This document shows positions 54,402-62,598 of a stretch of DNA of 64,000 bases, in pieces. The stretch's first letter is position 1. Each line of letters begins with the position of its first letter. A program made the position numbers and the translations under genes. The notes beneath the pieces were generated by a model that searched no databases, was not told the origin of the DNA, and saw only the letters and a program-made list of their open reading frames with translations. Source of the DNA: Desulfoferrobacter suflitae (lineage in GTDB: Bacteria; Desulfobacterota; Syntrophobacteria; Syntrophobacterales; Syntrophobacteraceae); the NCBI RefSeq assembly GCF_022603395.1, contig NZ_JAIBKA010000001.1, positions 372,001 to 436,000 on the forward strand, read 5' to 3'.

Positions 54402-55290
54402 CTATTCCAGCAGCAGGAGAATCGATGGCAAAAAGCCGACCTGCCTGCTGCTTATCATTGCAGGGTAAAAGAGAATCCACGGGAAGTCCTCAGGCTCTCC
54501 ATTTATTAAGCTGCGGGCGCTGCACCAGGGTCCCCAGCCGGCGCTATTGTAGGCCCTGACCCGCCAGTAGTAGGTGATGCCACTGTTGGGAAAACCGCTC
54601 ACTGTCCGCGAGGTATCGGTTATAAGGGCATTGTCGTAAGTCAAGGAAAAAAAATGTCGAACTGGTGCTGACCTGGAGATGATACTGGGTGGGGCTGCCG
54701 GTTGGCGTCGTCCAGGAGAAGGTGATGGAAGTTGCCGAAACTGTGCTCCCATCGGCCGGCGAGGAGAGGGAGGGCGCACCGGGCAAACCGATCGGAGGGA
54801 ATACATTGGCTGCATACTGACCGACATAGTTGCCCGCGGGATCGTACTGACAAACGCAGATGCTCTGATATGTGCCGGGGCATCCGGTCACACACCCGCA
54901 TCCTATATGTGCGGTACTCTTCCATACAACCTGTGTGAAATGACCTATCGGTTCGTTTGGGTCTAAGCTGAATCCGGGATTGCTGTAATCATAATATTGC
55001 TCTTCCGCGTACCAGCGGTCCACCACTCCCTGCGGGGTTTGATTGTAACCGGCAAAGGCTATATTCTCTCCGTATGCTGAACCGGAATGGACGAGCGGGC
55101 AGGAGTTGGCATAAGTCTGAGCGCTCGTTCCGATGGTCGAGTTCCAGATCAAGGCTGGTGATCCATGCAGGGCCCGGTAATTGTTGTGTGCCTGCAGCCA
55201 CTGCTCAATCTCCGCGGTAGTGGCGCAAAAAGCCTTTGGGCTGAAAACGAAAAACAGGCCCGCAGCAAGTAGCGCAACCATTGCAGCCAT
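54402..55290 (-). pseudogene. Secreted CAP/SCP-domain protein with fibronectin III tail, frame broken at an 8-base run
   Basis: The N-terminus has a signal peptide (MVALLAAGLFFVFSPKAFCA) and a CAP domain (IEQWLQAHNNYRALHGSPALIWN, GENIAFAG, PIGHFTQVVWKSTAHIGCG, CVCQYDPAGNYVGQY). A fibronectin-type domain starts at PGAPSLSSPADGSTV. At the A8 run 54647-54654 (T8 in the gene) the frame leaves the domain. In the next frame SLTYDNALITDTSRTVSGFPNSGITYYWRVRAYNSAGWG continues it to the stop at 54402. Removing one base restores a 295-residue protein. Decay, slippage or a sequence error are all possible. Confidence 0.8.
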
Positions 55291-55308
55291 AAGGTAGTTG
55301 GGCTCGTT

Positions 55309-55599
55309 CTACACTCGATCCTCCCAGTAGTCTGGTTCTCTGTGCAGGTTTGCAATAGCAATAACGAGTATCTCCGCATTTCTTATCTGGTAGATGATCC
55401 CATATGGAAAGCGGCGCGTTTGACACCTCCGTGTCCTCTTTGAGCAGGGATGCCATGCTTCCGGAAACCGCACAATCCTATCCAGAGTCTTTAAGACTTC
55501 AGTAAGAAAGTCATCGCCAAGCCCGGCGACTTCATAGTTGTAATACTGTATCGCCTCGTCGAGCTCGATCTCGGCAATTTCCAAAAAGCGGATGCGCAT
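55309..55599 (-). CDS. RelE/ParE-family toxin
   Basis: A 96-residue protein with the ParE-like pattern: VRFLEIAEIELDEAIQYYNYEVAGLGDDFLTEVLKTLDRIVRFPEAW and RFPYGIIYQIRNAEILVIAIANLHREPDYW. It lies eight bases after its antitoxin gene. Toxins of this group act on gyrase or mRNA; the target is not readable from sequence. Confidence 0.88.
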   Translation of the reverse strand: MRIRFLEIAEIELDEAIQYYNYEVAGLGDDFLTEVLKTLDRIVRFPEAWHPCSKRTRRCQTRRFPYGIIYQIRNAEILVIAIANLHREPDYWEDRV

Positions 55600-55607
55600 C
55601 CCGTATC

Positions 55608-55820
55608 CTATCTATACTTGTTCAGCACCTTTTCTAAAGTCACTGCCTTCATTTTGCCCTTTTCATACGCATCGATCCGACTCTCAGCCTCTTTTGCCCA
55701 CAATTCGTCGATGTCCTTATCCGGTTTGTCCAAGCTTGAGAGTAGTTTGTCGATCAATTCGGCTTTCTGAGCCGGTTTCAGAGTTAATGCTTCCTTCAAC
55801 ACTGTATTTGGATCGGCCAT
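55608..55820 (-). CDS. Antitoxin, addiction-module component
   Basis: The 70 residues MADPNTVLKEALTLKPAQKAELIDKLLSSLDKPDKDIDELWAKEAESRIDAYEKGKMKAV match the TIGR02574-type antitoxins that pair with ParE-like toxins. AAAGGAG lies before ATG 55820; the longer frame upstream has no support. The gene order antitoxin-toxin is usual. Confidence 0.88.
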   Translation of the reverse strand: MADPNTVLKEALTLKPAQKAELIDKLLSSLDKPDKDIDELWAKEAESRIDAYEKGKMKAVTLEKVLNKYR

Positions 55821-55949
55821 TGTCAACTCCTTTGTGTATGCAAATAACGAAATCGCCGAAAAGAACAAGCAGAGATCGCGGCATTCTCTTACGTACGCCC
55901 TTCTTATGGTAGACACGCATCTTGAGTTGTCCAAAGTACGAGATATCGA

Positions 55950-55971
55950 GAGAACCTAAGGAGAACCTAAG
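55950..55971. repeat. Tandem duplication of an 11-bp motif
   Basis: GAGAACCTAAG occurs twice in direct tandem (55950-55960 and 55961-55971), running directly into the left inverted repeat of the transposase unit. Confidence 0.75.
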
Positions 55972-57085
55972 GGGACGTCCTTTAGTCTTTTAGTTTTACT
56001 CTCCGGACTCACGATCCGCCGATTTAAATAGGCAGTAGTTGTGCTCTGCCACCATTTCTTCTCCTCGTTTTACGGAAAAAGTCACAGCTGCAGGAGAGAT
56101 ATTAAGCTTGCGCGCCAACTCAGCCTGACTGATCCCAAGCTCTCTTGACGCCCAGTAGCAAAAAAGACTCCGCGCACGAACCCTGTTGCGATCCTTGCCC
56201 GCCGTCCACAGGTTGGATTTGTCCAGTTCCAGTACTTCGCACACCCGCTCGGCCACCTTATCAAGGTTGAATCCCTGAGCACGCACTTTGTGTCTCCGCT
56301 CCATTTGCTCCCGCGCTTGCAGAAGCACCTGTTCAACAAAGTCCCCGTCGCCTAAGATTCGTTCGTCTGATTTTTGGAATATTTGCGCTCTGCGCATCGC
56401 CTTCACCTCCGCCCATCCCCCGCTGCTGCGTAACAAACCGCCCCCGGTAAGATCACTGCGACGGCCCTGTTTAATGCCTTCCTCAACAAAAGCTCGATAG
56501 CGGCGACGGGCCACCGAAACTTGTTTGGCAAACAATTCCAGCACCTCATCGATTTGCTGCCAATCATTTTCAAAATGACCCATAATCACACCATGACCGC
56601 AGTAGCCATAGCGGTCCAAATCTTCAACAGTTGAAACGATCCCGGCTCGTAGCGGATTCAGGTGAAGGTAGCGGACCAGCTCAAGAAAATACTGATCTCT
56701 TTGACAAAGAATCGACTTGTACCGGTTTTGGAAAAGGTGGCCGCTACGCCGGTGCCTGCGGTTGTACGACACCGCATAGCCGGTAAGCAACCGCCGCATC
56801 ACCTGAGATATTGGCACCAAGCCACTTTTAAGTAACAGATGAAAATGGTTGGGGATCAAAGTCCAGGCATAACATTGCGTTCCCGTTTCTTTGAGGATGA
56901 TCCCCAATCGTTGCACGAAGTTATCCCGGTCGGACTCGTCCTGGAAGATCCGCCGCCGTTCAATTCCTCTCGCAATGATGTGGTGCAAAGCACCGCCCGC
57001 GTCTATGCGTGAGTTCCTTGGCATGGCTATCTATTTATCACAGACCGGCTCCGTTAGAAACTAAAAATCTAAAGGGCGTCCCCTT
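55969..57085. mobile_element. REP-associated tyrosine transposase unit with terminal inverted repeats
   Basis: The left end (55969-55993) begins AAGGGGACGTCCTTTAG and the right end (57061-57085), read inversely, begins AAGGGGACGCCCTTTAG; 22 of 25 positions match. These REP-like ends flank a single transposase gene. The length is 1117 bp. No target duplication is expected for this enzyme class. It borders the truncated YbhN-type gene on the right. Confidence 0.75.
55996..57024 (-). CDS. REP-associated (Y1) transposase with DnaA-like C-terminal domain
   Basis: A 342-residue IS200-type transposase. The HUH-type pair is in IPNHFHLLL (His60, His62), with tyrosine candidates in TGYAVSYNRRHRRSGHLFQNRYKSIL and the conserved end YLHLNPLRAGIV. 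A second domain near the C-terminus (LDKVAERVCEVLELDKSNLWTAGKDRNRVRARSLFCYWASRELGISQAELARKLNISPAAVTFSVKRGE) matches the DnaA C-terminal helix-turn-helix layout, as in many deltaproteobacterial copies. The frame is intact, so the element may be active. Confidence 0.92.
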   Translation of the reverse strand: MPRNSRIDAGGALHHIIARGIERRRIFQDESDRDNFVQRLGIILKETGTQCYAWTLIPNHFHLLLKSGLVPISQVMRRLLTGYAVSYNRRHRRSGHLFQNRYKSILCQRDQYFLELVRYLHLNPLRAGIVSTVEDLDRYGYCGHGVIMGHFENDWQQIDEVLELFAKQVSVARRRYRAFVEEGIKQGRRSDLTGGGLLRSSGGWAEVKAMRRAQIFQKSDERILGDGDFVEQVLLQAREQMERRHKVRAQGFNLDKVAERVCEVLELDKSNLWTAGKDRNRVRARSLFCYWASRELGISQAELARKLNISPAAVTFSVKRGEEMVAEHNYCLFKSADRESGE

Positions 57086-57102
57086 ACCCATGCATCGCGG
57101 CA

Positions 57103-57975
57103 GTGCTGCACCGCCTGCTGAAGAATATGGGACGCGTTCTGCCGTTCTATGTGACCTTTCAGATCGCGCTGCTGTCCTGCACAATGAATTATTTGATGGC
57201 CCTGGGGGGCTTGAGTGGGGTTGCCGCCAAAGTCTATCTCCTTTCCCGAGAAAAGATCCCCGCCAGCAATACCCTCTCCATTTCCATGGTGCACGGATTC
57301 CTCACCAACACGGTGGCCGTCGTTTTCATTTACCTCGGATTTTTCTTCCTTTACAGCAACTACAAGATGAATACCCGCCAAATGGAATTTGGCATCGTCA
57401 TCTTATTCGTTGCCTTTGTGCTCACCTGGCTGACCATACAGATCCTTGTCCACGAGGCCTTCCGGAAAAAACTTTGGCAGTGGATCATGCGCTTTGCCCA
57501 GGCCGTTCCCAAAAAGCTTCTGCATCCTCGCTGGCTGCAGCGAGACCGGGCTACGGGGTTTTTCGAAAATTTCAACGAGAGTATGAACCTGCTGGTCAAA
57601 AATGCCCGCATGCTGACTGCTCCCGCCACCTATGCCCTGATGGACTGGCTGCTCATGTTCCTATGCCTCAAATGCTCGTTCCTGGCGGCCCATTATCCCG
57701 TCGATAATAGTTCCTTGCTGGTTGGTTTTTCGGTCGGCATCTTTGCCACTCTTTTTTCACTGACCCCAGCGTCCATAGGTTTGATGGAGGGATCCATGGC
57801 AGGTTCGTTCTATCTAATGGGGTTGGACTATGATCGCGCCTTGATGGCGACTTTAATCTACCGATTCGCATACTATGTACTGCCGATTTTTGTCAGCCTT
57901 TTTTACTACAAGAGATTTTTCCCCGATCGAGGAGAGACCGCCCGCACGGCATCCTCCGATACGGATGCGCCGTGA
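57103..57975 (+). CDS. YbhN-type (UPF0104) membrane protein, N-terminus apparently shortened
   Basis: The frame from GTG 57103 gives 290 residues with about seven membrane segments. NYLMALGGLSGVAAKVYLLSREKIPASNTLSISMVHGFLTN and FSLTPASIGLMEGSMAGSF are the LPG-synthase-TM/UPF0104 motifs. The family normally has about 50 more residues, with another helix, before this point. The frame remains open back into the right inverted repeat of the adjoining transposase unit, so the 5' end was probably replaced by that element. The family is linked to lipid flippase or synthase functions; this copy may be inactive. Confidence 0.7.
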   Translation: MLHRLLKNMGRVLPFYVTFQIALLSCTMNYLMALGGLSGVAAKVYLLSREKIPASNTLSISMVHGFLTNTVAVVFIYLGFFFLYSNYKMNTRQMEFGIVILFVAFVLTWLTIQILVHEAFRKKLWQWIMRFAQAVPKKLLHPRWLQRDRATGFFENFNESMNLLVKNARMLTAPATYALMDWLLMFLCLKCSFLAAHYPVDNSSLLVGFSVGIFATLFSLTPASIGLMEGSMAGSFYLMGLDYDRALMATLIYRFAYYVLPIFVSLFYYKRFFPDRGETARTASSDTDAP

Positions 57976-57996
57976 TGTGGCTGCAATAACTGCCTG

Positions 57997-58428
57997 CTAG
58001 GCCAGCTTGCCGGACAGCATGCTGAGCGGCCAAAGCAAAAGAGGCTGCCAGAAGGTGTCCACCTGCACAAAATCACCCTGTTGGAATACTTCCTCCAATA
58101 CCAGCTCGGGGTTGTTCTGCCACTTCAGCAGGGGGGACTCGGCTGAACTGATAACGAACAGCATGGGGTCGGGTGTGCTGTTCGGAAGAATCTTTCCTTG
58201 CCATGTGAATTCGTATGCTTCTTCGACCGGGTCACCTGCAGGGAAGCTAATGTAGCAGAAGTGGAATCGGCTCCAGGGCATGACCGGCCTCACCAAGATT
58301 GTTCTGCCGTCCGGCCATGATTCGAAACGTGCGAAGGGAATCGGGACCAGCAATAATGCCACGATGATTATGGTGACCCAGCGGTCCCAGGACTTGGCCT
58401 TTTTTTGATAGAAAGTTTCATTCAACAT
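57997..58428 (-). CDS. Membrane-anchored protein of unknown function (143 residues)
   Basis: An N-terminal membrane helix (VTIIIVALLLVPIPF) follows a short basic tail, then an extracytoplasmic domain with FHFCYISFPAGDPVEEAYEFTWQGKILPNSTPDPM. Some similarity in layout to DUF1850 proteins (TRAP transporter partners) is seen, but the key HS-x-E motif is not clear, so no family is assigned. It is convergent with the YbhN-type gene. Confidence 0.6.
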   Translation of the reverse strand: MLNETFYQKKAKSWDRWVTIIIVALLLVPIPFARFESWPDGRTILVRPVMPWSRFHFCYISFPAGDPVEEAYEFTWQGKILPNSTPDPMLFVISSAESPLLKWQNNPELVLEEVFQQGDFVQVDTFWQPLLLWPLSMLSGKLA

Positions 58429-58739
58429 GTGTCAACGGAGACTCGAAAGCTGATGATGTCCAATGAAGGCGGCTGCCGCAGCCGCTCATCCAAGCAATTT
58501 GCCCGGCGTTCATGGGGCTCTTCGCACCAGGGGATGATAGCAGATGGGAACGGTGTTCGACAACCATGAACCCGCGACGCCCTCGCTCAGCTGGATTTAT
58601 ACGGTCAGGAGGCTGTCCGAAGCTCCGTTTCTGTTCGGGGAAGGGGCTGCAGAGTTAGCCCTGCAGTTGTTGACCATAATGGATCTGCCGGATATGAATA
58701 ACCCCGAACGGTTTGAATGCATCCCGAGGAGGAAAAAAT
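58429..58739. other. 310-bp gap upstream of the QueG-like gene
   Basis: A plus-strand frame (58544-58762) would give 72 residues, but its start has no ribosome site and it overlaps the next gene; I do not accept it. GGCTGCCGCAGCC at about 58472 is a short hairpin. Otherwise nothing is seen. Confidence 0.4.
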
Positions 58740-59537
58740 ATGCAGGCAAGCAAAGATGCTGACTGGCTGAGTGCTTTGATAGAAGAATTCATCCTGGATT
58801 GGAAGCGATCGCAAGGGGCAGACGACTACTGGCGGCCGCCGCTGGTGGGCGTTGCCTCGGCAAACGACCCGCTGCTGGCAGAGTTAAGGCGGGTGGTAGA
58901 TCCCGACCATGCCATGCCCGCTGAAATCCTTCCCGGGGCCGAGTCGGTCATTGTGTTCTTTTTGCCGTTTCAGCGCTGGCTGGGCGAACAAAATGACGGG
59001 CACGGAACGCTGGCCTCCCAGAGTTGGGCGGAATCCTACATAACGACAAATCTCCTGATTGGCGCCATCAACGAACATTTGAAGGCACGATTAAAGGACC
59101 GGGGGCATCTGGCCGCGGTCACTCCGGCAACGCATAATTTTGACGAAGCCAAACTCGTTAGCCGGTGGTCCCACAAGCATCTTGCCTACCTCGCAGGGCT
59201 GGGTACTTTCGGCCACAATCACTTGCTCATAACCTCTTCCGGCTGCTGCGGCCGCCTGGGCAGTCTCGTCACCACCATGCCGCTTGCGGCAACGGTGCGC
59301 CCGGAGGCCGAATGGTGTTTACAAAAAGCCGGCTATGACTGCCTTGCCTGCGTTCCGAAATGCAAGTACGGCGCCCTGCATGAAACGCGTTTCAGCCGAC
59401 AGGCCTGCTATCGGCAATGCCTCAGGAACAACGCCCACTACAGCCATTTGCCGCTGGTGGATGTTTGCGGCAAATGCGCCTGTGAAGTGCCGTGCAGCTA
59501 TCAAATTCCCGACAAGCCGGCGGCATCGGATGCATGA
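58740..59537 (+). CDS. QueG-like 4Fe-4S protein
   Basis: A 265-residue protein related to epoxyqueuosine reductase. The N-terminal half has LPGAESVIVFFLPFQRW and HKHLAYLAGLGTFGHNHLLITSSGCCGRLGSLVTT, as in QueG. The C-terminal half has Cys clusters (DCLACVPKCKYGAL, ACYRQC, CGKCACEVPC) fit for two 4Fe-4S centres. QueG itself is about 100 residues longer, with HEAT repeats, so this is a shorter paralogue, not the queuosine enzyme proper. AGGAGG precedes ATG 58740. Confidence 0.78.
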   Translation: MQASKDADWLSALIEEFILDWKRSQGADDYWRPPLVGVASANDPLLAELRRVVDPDHAMPAEILPGAESVIVFFLPFQRWLGEQNDGHGTLASQSWAESYITTNLLIGAINEHLKARLKDRGHLAAVTPATHNFDEAKLVSRWSHKHLAYLAGLGTFGHNHLLITSSGCCGRLGSLVTTMPLAATVRPEAEWCLQKAGYDCLACVPKCKYGALHETRFSRQACYRQCLRNNAHYSHLPLVDVCGKCACEVPCSYQIPDKPAASDA

Positions 59538-59561
59538 TAAATGATCGGGCCGGGTCGGCGC

Positions 59562-60113
59562 TCACTGGCCGAAGTAGGCCGTGATGCTCGCCTCCGCCAG
59601 GATTTTTCCGTGAAGCGCGTGTTCGAAACCCTTGAGACCGGCGTCCCTGCCGATGGCTACCTTGGACACTTTGAGCGCATATAGGGTAATGATGTAAGGA
59701 TGTTCGCCGGTTCCTTTGGGAGGTTGAGGTCCCCCGTAACCCATGCTTCCATAGGAATTCTTGAGTTCCACCGAACCTGCCGGCATGCTCCTGCCGGAAG
59801 CTCCTGCGGGGATCGATCGAACGTCGGCGGGAATATCGACCACCAGCCAATGGACCCAGTTATTTGCCACCGGGTGGAGGTCAACGATGGATATGGCAAA
59901 GGATTTTGCTTCCTTGGGCGCATCCTTCCAGTTCAGCGGCGGAGAGATGTTTTCTCCCCCGATGGCCCTCATGACATACTGCGGGGGAATGCGGGCGCCG
60001 TCTTTGAATGCGGGTGACAAAACCTGCATTGGGCCTTCTCCGAAGCTTCCGTCAACCAAGGTCAGAGTCATGATGAGTGCGCACACGAAAAACAAAACCG
60101 CCCGTCTCGTCAT
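59562..60113 (-). CDS. Secreted YbhB/YbcL-type PEBP protein
   Basis: The 183 residues have a signal peptide (MTRRAVLFFVCALIMTLTLVDGSFG) and a phosphatidylethanolamine-binding-like fold: FKDGARIPPQYVMRAIGGENISPPLNWKDAP, SFAISIVDLHPVANNWVHWLVVDIPADV, NSYGSMGYGGPQPPKGTGEHPYIITLYAL. Function in bacteria is unclear. ATG 60113 follows AAAGGAGG. It lies 54 bp after cbiK on the same strand and may be in the B12-regulated transcript. Confidence 0.88.
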   Translation of the reverse strand: MTRRAVLFFVCALIMTLTLVDGSFGEGPMQVLSPAFKDGARIPPQYVMRAIGGENISPPLNWKDAPKEAKSFAISIVDLHPVANNWVHWLVVDIPADVRSIPAGASGRSMPAGSVELKNSYGSMGYGGPQPPKGTGEHPYIITLYALKVSKVAIGRDAGLKGFEHALHGKILAEASITAYFGQ

Positions 60114-60167
60114 AGCCAAACCTCCTTTCCGGGTCTGCAAATCATCCAGTGACAGAACTGCTAATCC

Positions 60168-60956
60168 CTATAGCCGCGCAACAGCGTCTCGCAGATGATC
60201 AAGCCATATTTCCACGATTTCGGGGTATTCGGCCGTGCCGGTTAGCATTATTTCGCACCGAAAACCGTTTCGGGTAAGCACCGACTTCCAGCTTTCAGGG
60301 TCTTCCCCCGCCATGTCCTTTCTCGCGTGTTCGCCCGCTACGGCCATAAAAGGCAGCAGGTAGACCTTGCCGAGGTTTTTCCCCTGCAGTTTAGGCAGGA
60401 TGTCAATCAAAGCCGGATGCCCCTGGACCGTCGCCACATAGGTGTGGGGCGAGAGGTCCTGAAAGATCCAGTTCATTGCCGAGTAGAGCGCATCGGCAGG
60501 GTGGTTCTTGCTGCCGTGCCCCATGAAAAGGACCGGTTCGTCGGGTTTGCGAGTTTTTGGGATTTGCTCGATCAAGGCTTTGGCGACTCGCTCCAGGTCA
60601 TTTTGCGAGGAAAGTAGAGGGGGGGCCACCAAAATGCGCTGGAAGCCGCCGCTCATTTCGCCGAACAGCTTGGCATTGCGGCAGAGTTCATGAAATTCTA
60701 TGCCCGGTATAGTGTGCAGCGAGAGTACCGCTGCATGGGTGAAAGCTTCGTCCATCAGGCGGGCCAGAGCGATTTCGGGCGAGTCGAGTCGGATTCCCTG
60801 CCTTGCCAGCTTTGCACGAATCGTTCTCGAGGTGTAGGCCCATCGAATTTCTGTGTCGGGAAACGCCTTTTTCACCCGCCGGTCGATATGGTCGAAGGCT
60901 TTCTGAGCTTGAGGTACGCTGGTGCCGAAGGCAACCACTAAAATGGCTCTGTTCAT
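60168..60956 (-). CDS. cbiK: Anaerobic sirohydrochlorin cobaltochelatase CbiK
   Basis: Inserts cobalt into sirohydrochlorin in the oxygen-independent cobalamin path. The 262 residues begin MNRAILVVAFGTSVPQAQKAFDHIDRRVKKAFP. Metal-binding His residues lie in LHTIPGIEFHEL, VLFMGHGSKNHPADALYSAM and LPFMAVAGEHARKDM. It is downstream of a cobalamin riboswitch and an 83-residue ORF, which supports the assignment. Confidence 0.93.
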   Translation of the reverse strand: MNRAILVVAFGTSVPQAQKAFDHIDRRVKKAFPDTEIRWAYTSRTIRAKLARQGIRLDSPEIALARLMDEAFTHAAVLSLHTIPGIEFHELCRNAKLFGEMSGGFQRILVAPPLLSSQNDLERVAKALIEQIPKTRKPDEPVLFMGHGSKNHPADALYSAMNWIFQDLSPHTYVATVQGHPALIDILPKLQGKNLGKVYLLPFMAVAGEHARKDMAGEDPESWKSVLTRNGFRCEIMLTGTAEYPEIVEIWLDHLRDAVARL

Positions 60957-61048
60957 CGCGTGCTTTTCCTCTGGAAGTGCAGATCAACACCTTAAAAACC
61001 AAGATATATGGGATCGGCAAAAATATAAAGGCGGTTCTTTCGCATGAC

Positions 61049-61300
61049 TCAGCCGCATAGCCTGAATGGCCGTCCTTCTGCCCTGATGCTGCTCGCGACC
61101 AGATCATAACTTGCCCTCAGGCAGGATATCTGCTGCATGCCGCGGGTAAGCATATACCACCACCCATAAGCGAGTTCACTTTCGGAGGTCGCCAAACAAA
61201 CGTCGTCGGCCTCGAGCCGTTTTTTCTCGGCGCTCAGATCCATCCATTCGTCGAGTTCTTCGCGTCCTTCTGCAACATAGAGAATGATTCCCTTTTTCAT
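61049..61300 (-). CDS. Small protein in a B12-regulated operon (83 residues)
   Basis: From ATG 61300, preceded by AAGGAG, the product begins MKKGIILYVAEGREELDEW, includes TSESELAYGWWYMLTRGMQQ and ends FRLCG. No signal peptide or membrane span. I do not recognise the family. Its place as the first gene after the riboswitch and terminator, with cbiK next, links it to cobalt or corrinoid metabolism (inference). Confidence 0.7.
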   Translation of the reverse strand: MKKGIILYVAEGREELDEWMDLSAEKKRLEADDVCLATSESELAYGWWYMLTRGMQQISCLRASYDLVASSIRAEGRPFRLCG

Positions 61301-61352
61301 GCATAGCTCCTTTTCTTGTGGACAGGGCCCTTGCCTGCAAGGGCAAGTTTGC

Positions 61353-61385
61353 AAAAAAAAATCCCTAGAGCTGGTAGCTCTAAGG
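61353..61385 (-). terminator. Riboswitch-controlled intrinsic terminator
   Basis: On the minus strand CCTTAGAGCT pairs over 10 bp with AGCTCTAGGG (3-nt loop), followed by a long T-run. It lies between the cobalamin aptamer and the first gene, so B12 binding would favour termination. A second hairpin (GCCCTTGC/GCAAGGGC) follows at about 61326-61343. Confidence 0.85.
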
Positions 61386-61450
61386 ATTGCACCCCGGTTT
61401 GCTTGGTCCCGCTGAGAAAAGTCAAACATCAACCCGTGCCGACTTCACTC

Positions 61451-61608
61451 ACGTTCAGGCAGGTATTCTGGCTCTCGGTTCAACCTGGTCGCCACACCTT
61501 CCCGGTTACCCAGTGGCTATTGCGTGGCGTTCGTCCCCGATTACAGCGGCGGGACCGCTCCCGACTTGCACGGGATTCCCTATTAAGCTTTCCAGCGCAC
61601 CTGAACGT
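61451..61608 (-). promoter_or_regulatory. Cobalamin riboswitch aptamer
   Basis: Read on the minus strand, the closing helix P1 is ACGTTCAGG with CCTGAACGT at the far end. The conserved segments AGGGAATCCCGTGCAAGTC, CCGCCGCTGTAAT and the B12 box AGCCACTGG are all present in order. This class binds adenosylcobalamin and lowers expression of downstream genes. Confidence 0.93.
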
Positions 61609-61627
61609 TTTATAGAGATCAAAGCGA

Positions 61628-61656
61628 CTCTTAGCAGGAGCCCGCCACGGTGTCAA
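61628..61656 (-). promoter_or_regulatory. Promoter of the B12-regulated operon
   Basis: Minus-strand TTGACA (61656-61651) and TAAGAG (61633-61628) are 17 bp apart. The predicted start near 61621 lies just before the aptamer. Confidence 0.55.
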
Positions 61657-61725
61657 ATCAATTTTGGGCTCAGTTCAATCTTGCTTTTAGGGTGAGCCTG
61701 TGTTAGGAAACTCAGGTTTCAGAGT

Positions 61726-61803
<78 letters not shown>

Positions 61804-61813
61804 GAATTGTATG

Positions 61814-61854
61814 AAAAAACAGCTACTTGAAAATTTTTCAAGTGGCTGTTTTTT
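61814..61854 (+). terminator. Terminator downstream of tRNA-Pro
   Basis: AAAAAACAGC(T)ACTTGAAAA pairs with TTTTTCAAGT(G)GCTGTTTTTT, a long stem ending in a T-run, ten bases after the tRNA. Confidence 0.85.
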
Positions 61855-62093
61855 GCTTACAATCGGGTTTGTGTCACCTATGTGTCACTTTTTAAAATCA
61901 TAGCAAATCCAGGCACCTACGGAAAACATTCATAAAATCCAAGAAATTTCTCACGTTTTTCCAAAATTGGCTAAAGTATTTATCTAGTAACTCTAGTATA
62001 TTAGTAACTTTTGTACCTGCGGGAACTTACTTTTGCGGCAGGTGTTCTGGACTTGGCACAGTATGTCTCTATTGCCCCTCTTCATAACCGTTT
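61855..62093. other. AT-rich gap after tRNA-Pro
   Basis: Begins with the direct repeat TGTGTCACCTATGTGTCAC, then AT-rich sequence with AACTCTAGTATATTAGTAACTT. No ORF or integrase gene is seen, so an integrated island is not supported here. Confidence 0.4.
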
Positions 62094-62275
62094 TTAACCG
62101 CTTGAGAGAGGCAAATGCATAAGCGCGTAAGGCGCTAAATCGCCGAAGACTCTGTATCCGAATACGATCTTATTGCGAGTTTCAAGATCCATCTTCAGAA
62201 TCTCTGTCGCATCCTGAGAAATCAAAATAGCTAAGTTTCTGGATTTGCTCTTACATAAATTTCGGCAGATTTCAT
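62094..62275 (-). pseudogene. Small ORF with a one-base frameshift (unknown function)
   Basis: ATG 62275 follows GAGGGG and reads MKSAEIYVRANPET, then a stop. Adding one base near 62231-62237 continues as LAILISQDATEILKMD..NKIVFGYRVFGDLAPY to TAA 62094-62096, a coherent protein of about 60 residues. No family is recognised. Confidence 0.42.
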
Positions 62276-62449
62276 CCTAGCCCCTCATTTCTGAGAGCCG
62301 TTTTTTTCACTTTAAGGAATGCGCGACCAACCAGTGAAAGCCACGGCTAAGCTATATTTACACGAATTACATACTTATCGTGTATTGACAGCACTGCCCA
62401 ATGCACCTAAGTTTTTCTCGCAACAGGCATTATTGATGCTGAGACATTT

Positions 62450-62563
62450 CTATAGGAAGGGAGGGACTTCCTGCAATAACAACCGTTTTCTTTCAAACAG
62501 GTTTTCTCTTATTTTGTTCAACTTGACCGGCGACAACAGTTTTTGTTTTTGCTTCGATGCCAT
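62450..62563 (-). CDS. Possible small helical ORF (37 residues)
   Basis: ATG 62563 stands five bases after AAGGAG. The product MASKQKQKLLSPVKLNKIRE continues NLFERKRLLLQEV and then stops. The helix recalls the N-terminus of DksA/TraR proteins, but no zinc finger follows, so this may be a truncated relative. Confidence 0.4.
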   Translation of the reverse strand: MASKQKQKLLSPVKLNKIRENLFERKRLLLQEVPPFL

Positions 62564-62598
62564 AATTCTCCTTCAGTACTCGTCCGAGGTGCAGTGTG

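Noticed and set aside
58544-58762. 72-residue plus-strand ORF before the QueG-like gene
   Set aside because: No ribosome site, no protein-family features, and overlap with the well-supported start at 58740.
61804-62093. Prophage or island attachment at tRNA-Pro
   Set aside because: The TGTGTCACCTATGTGTCAC repeat is suggestive, but there is no integrase and no second copy of the tRNA 3' end in the window.
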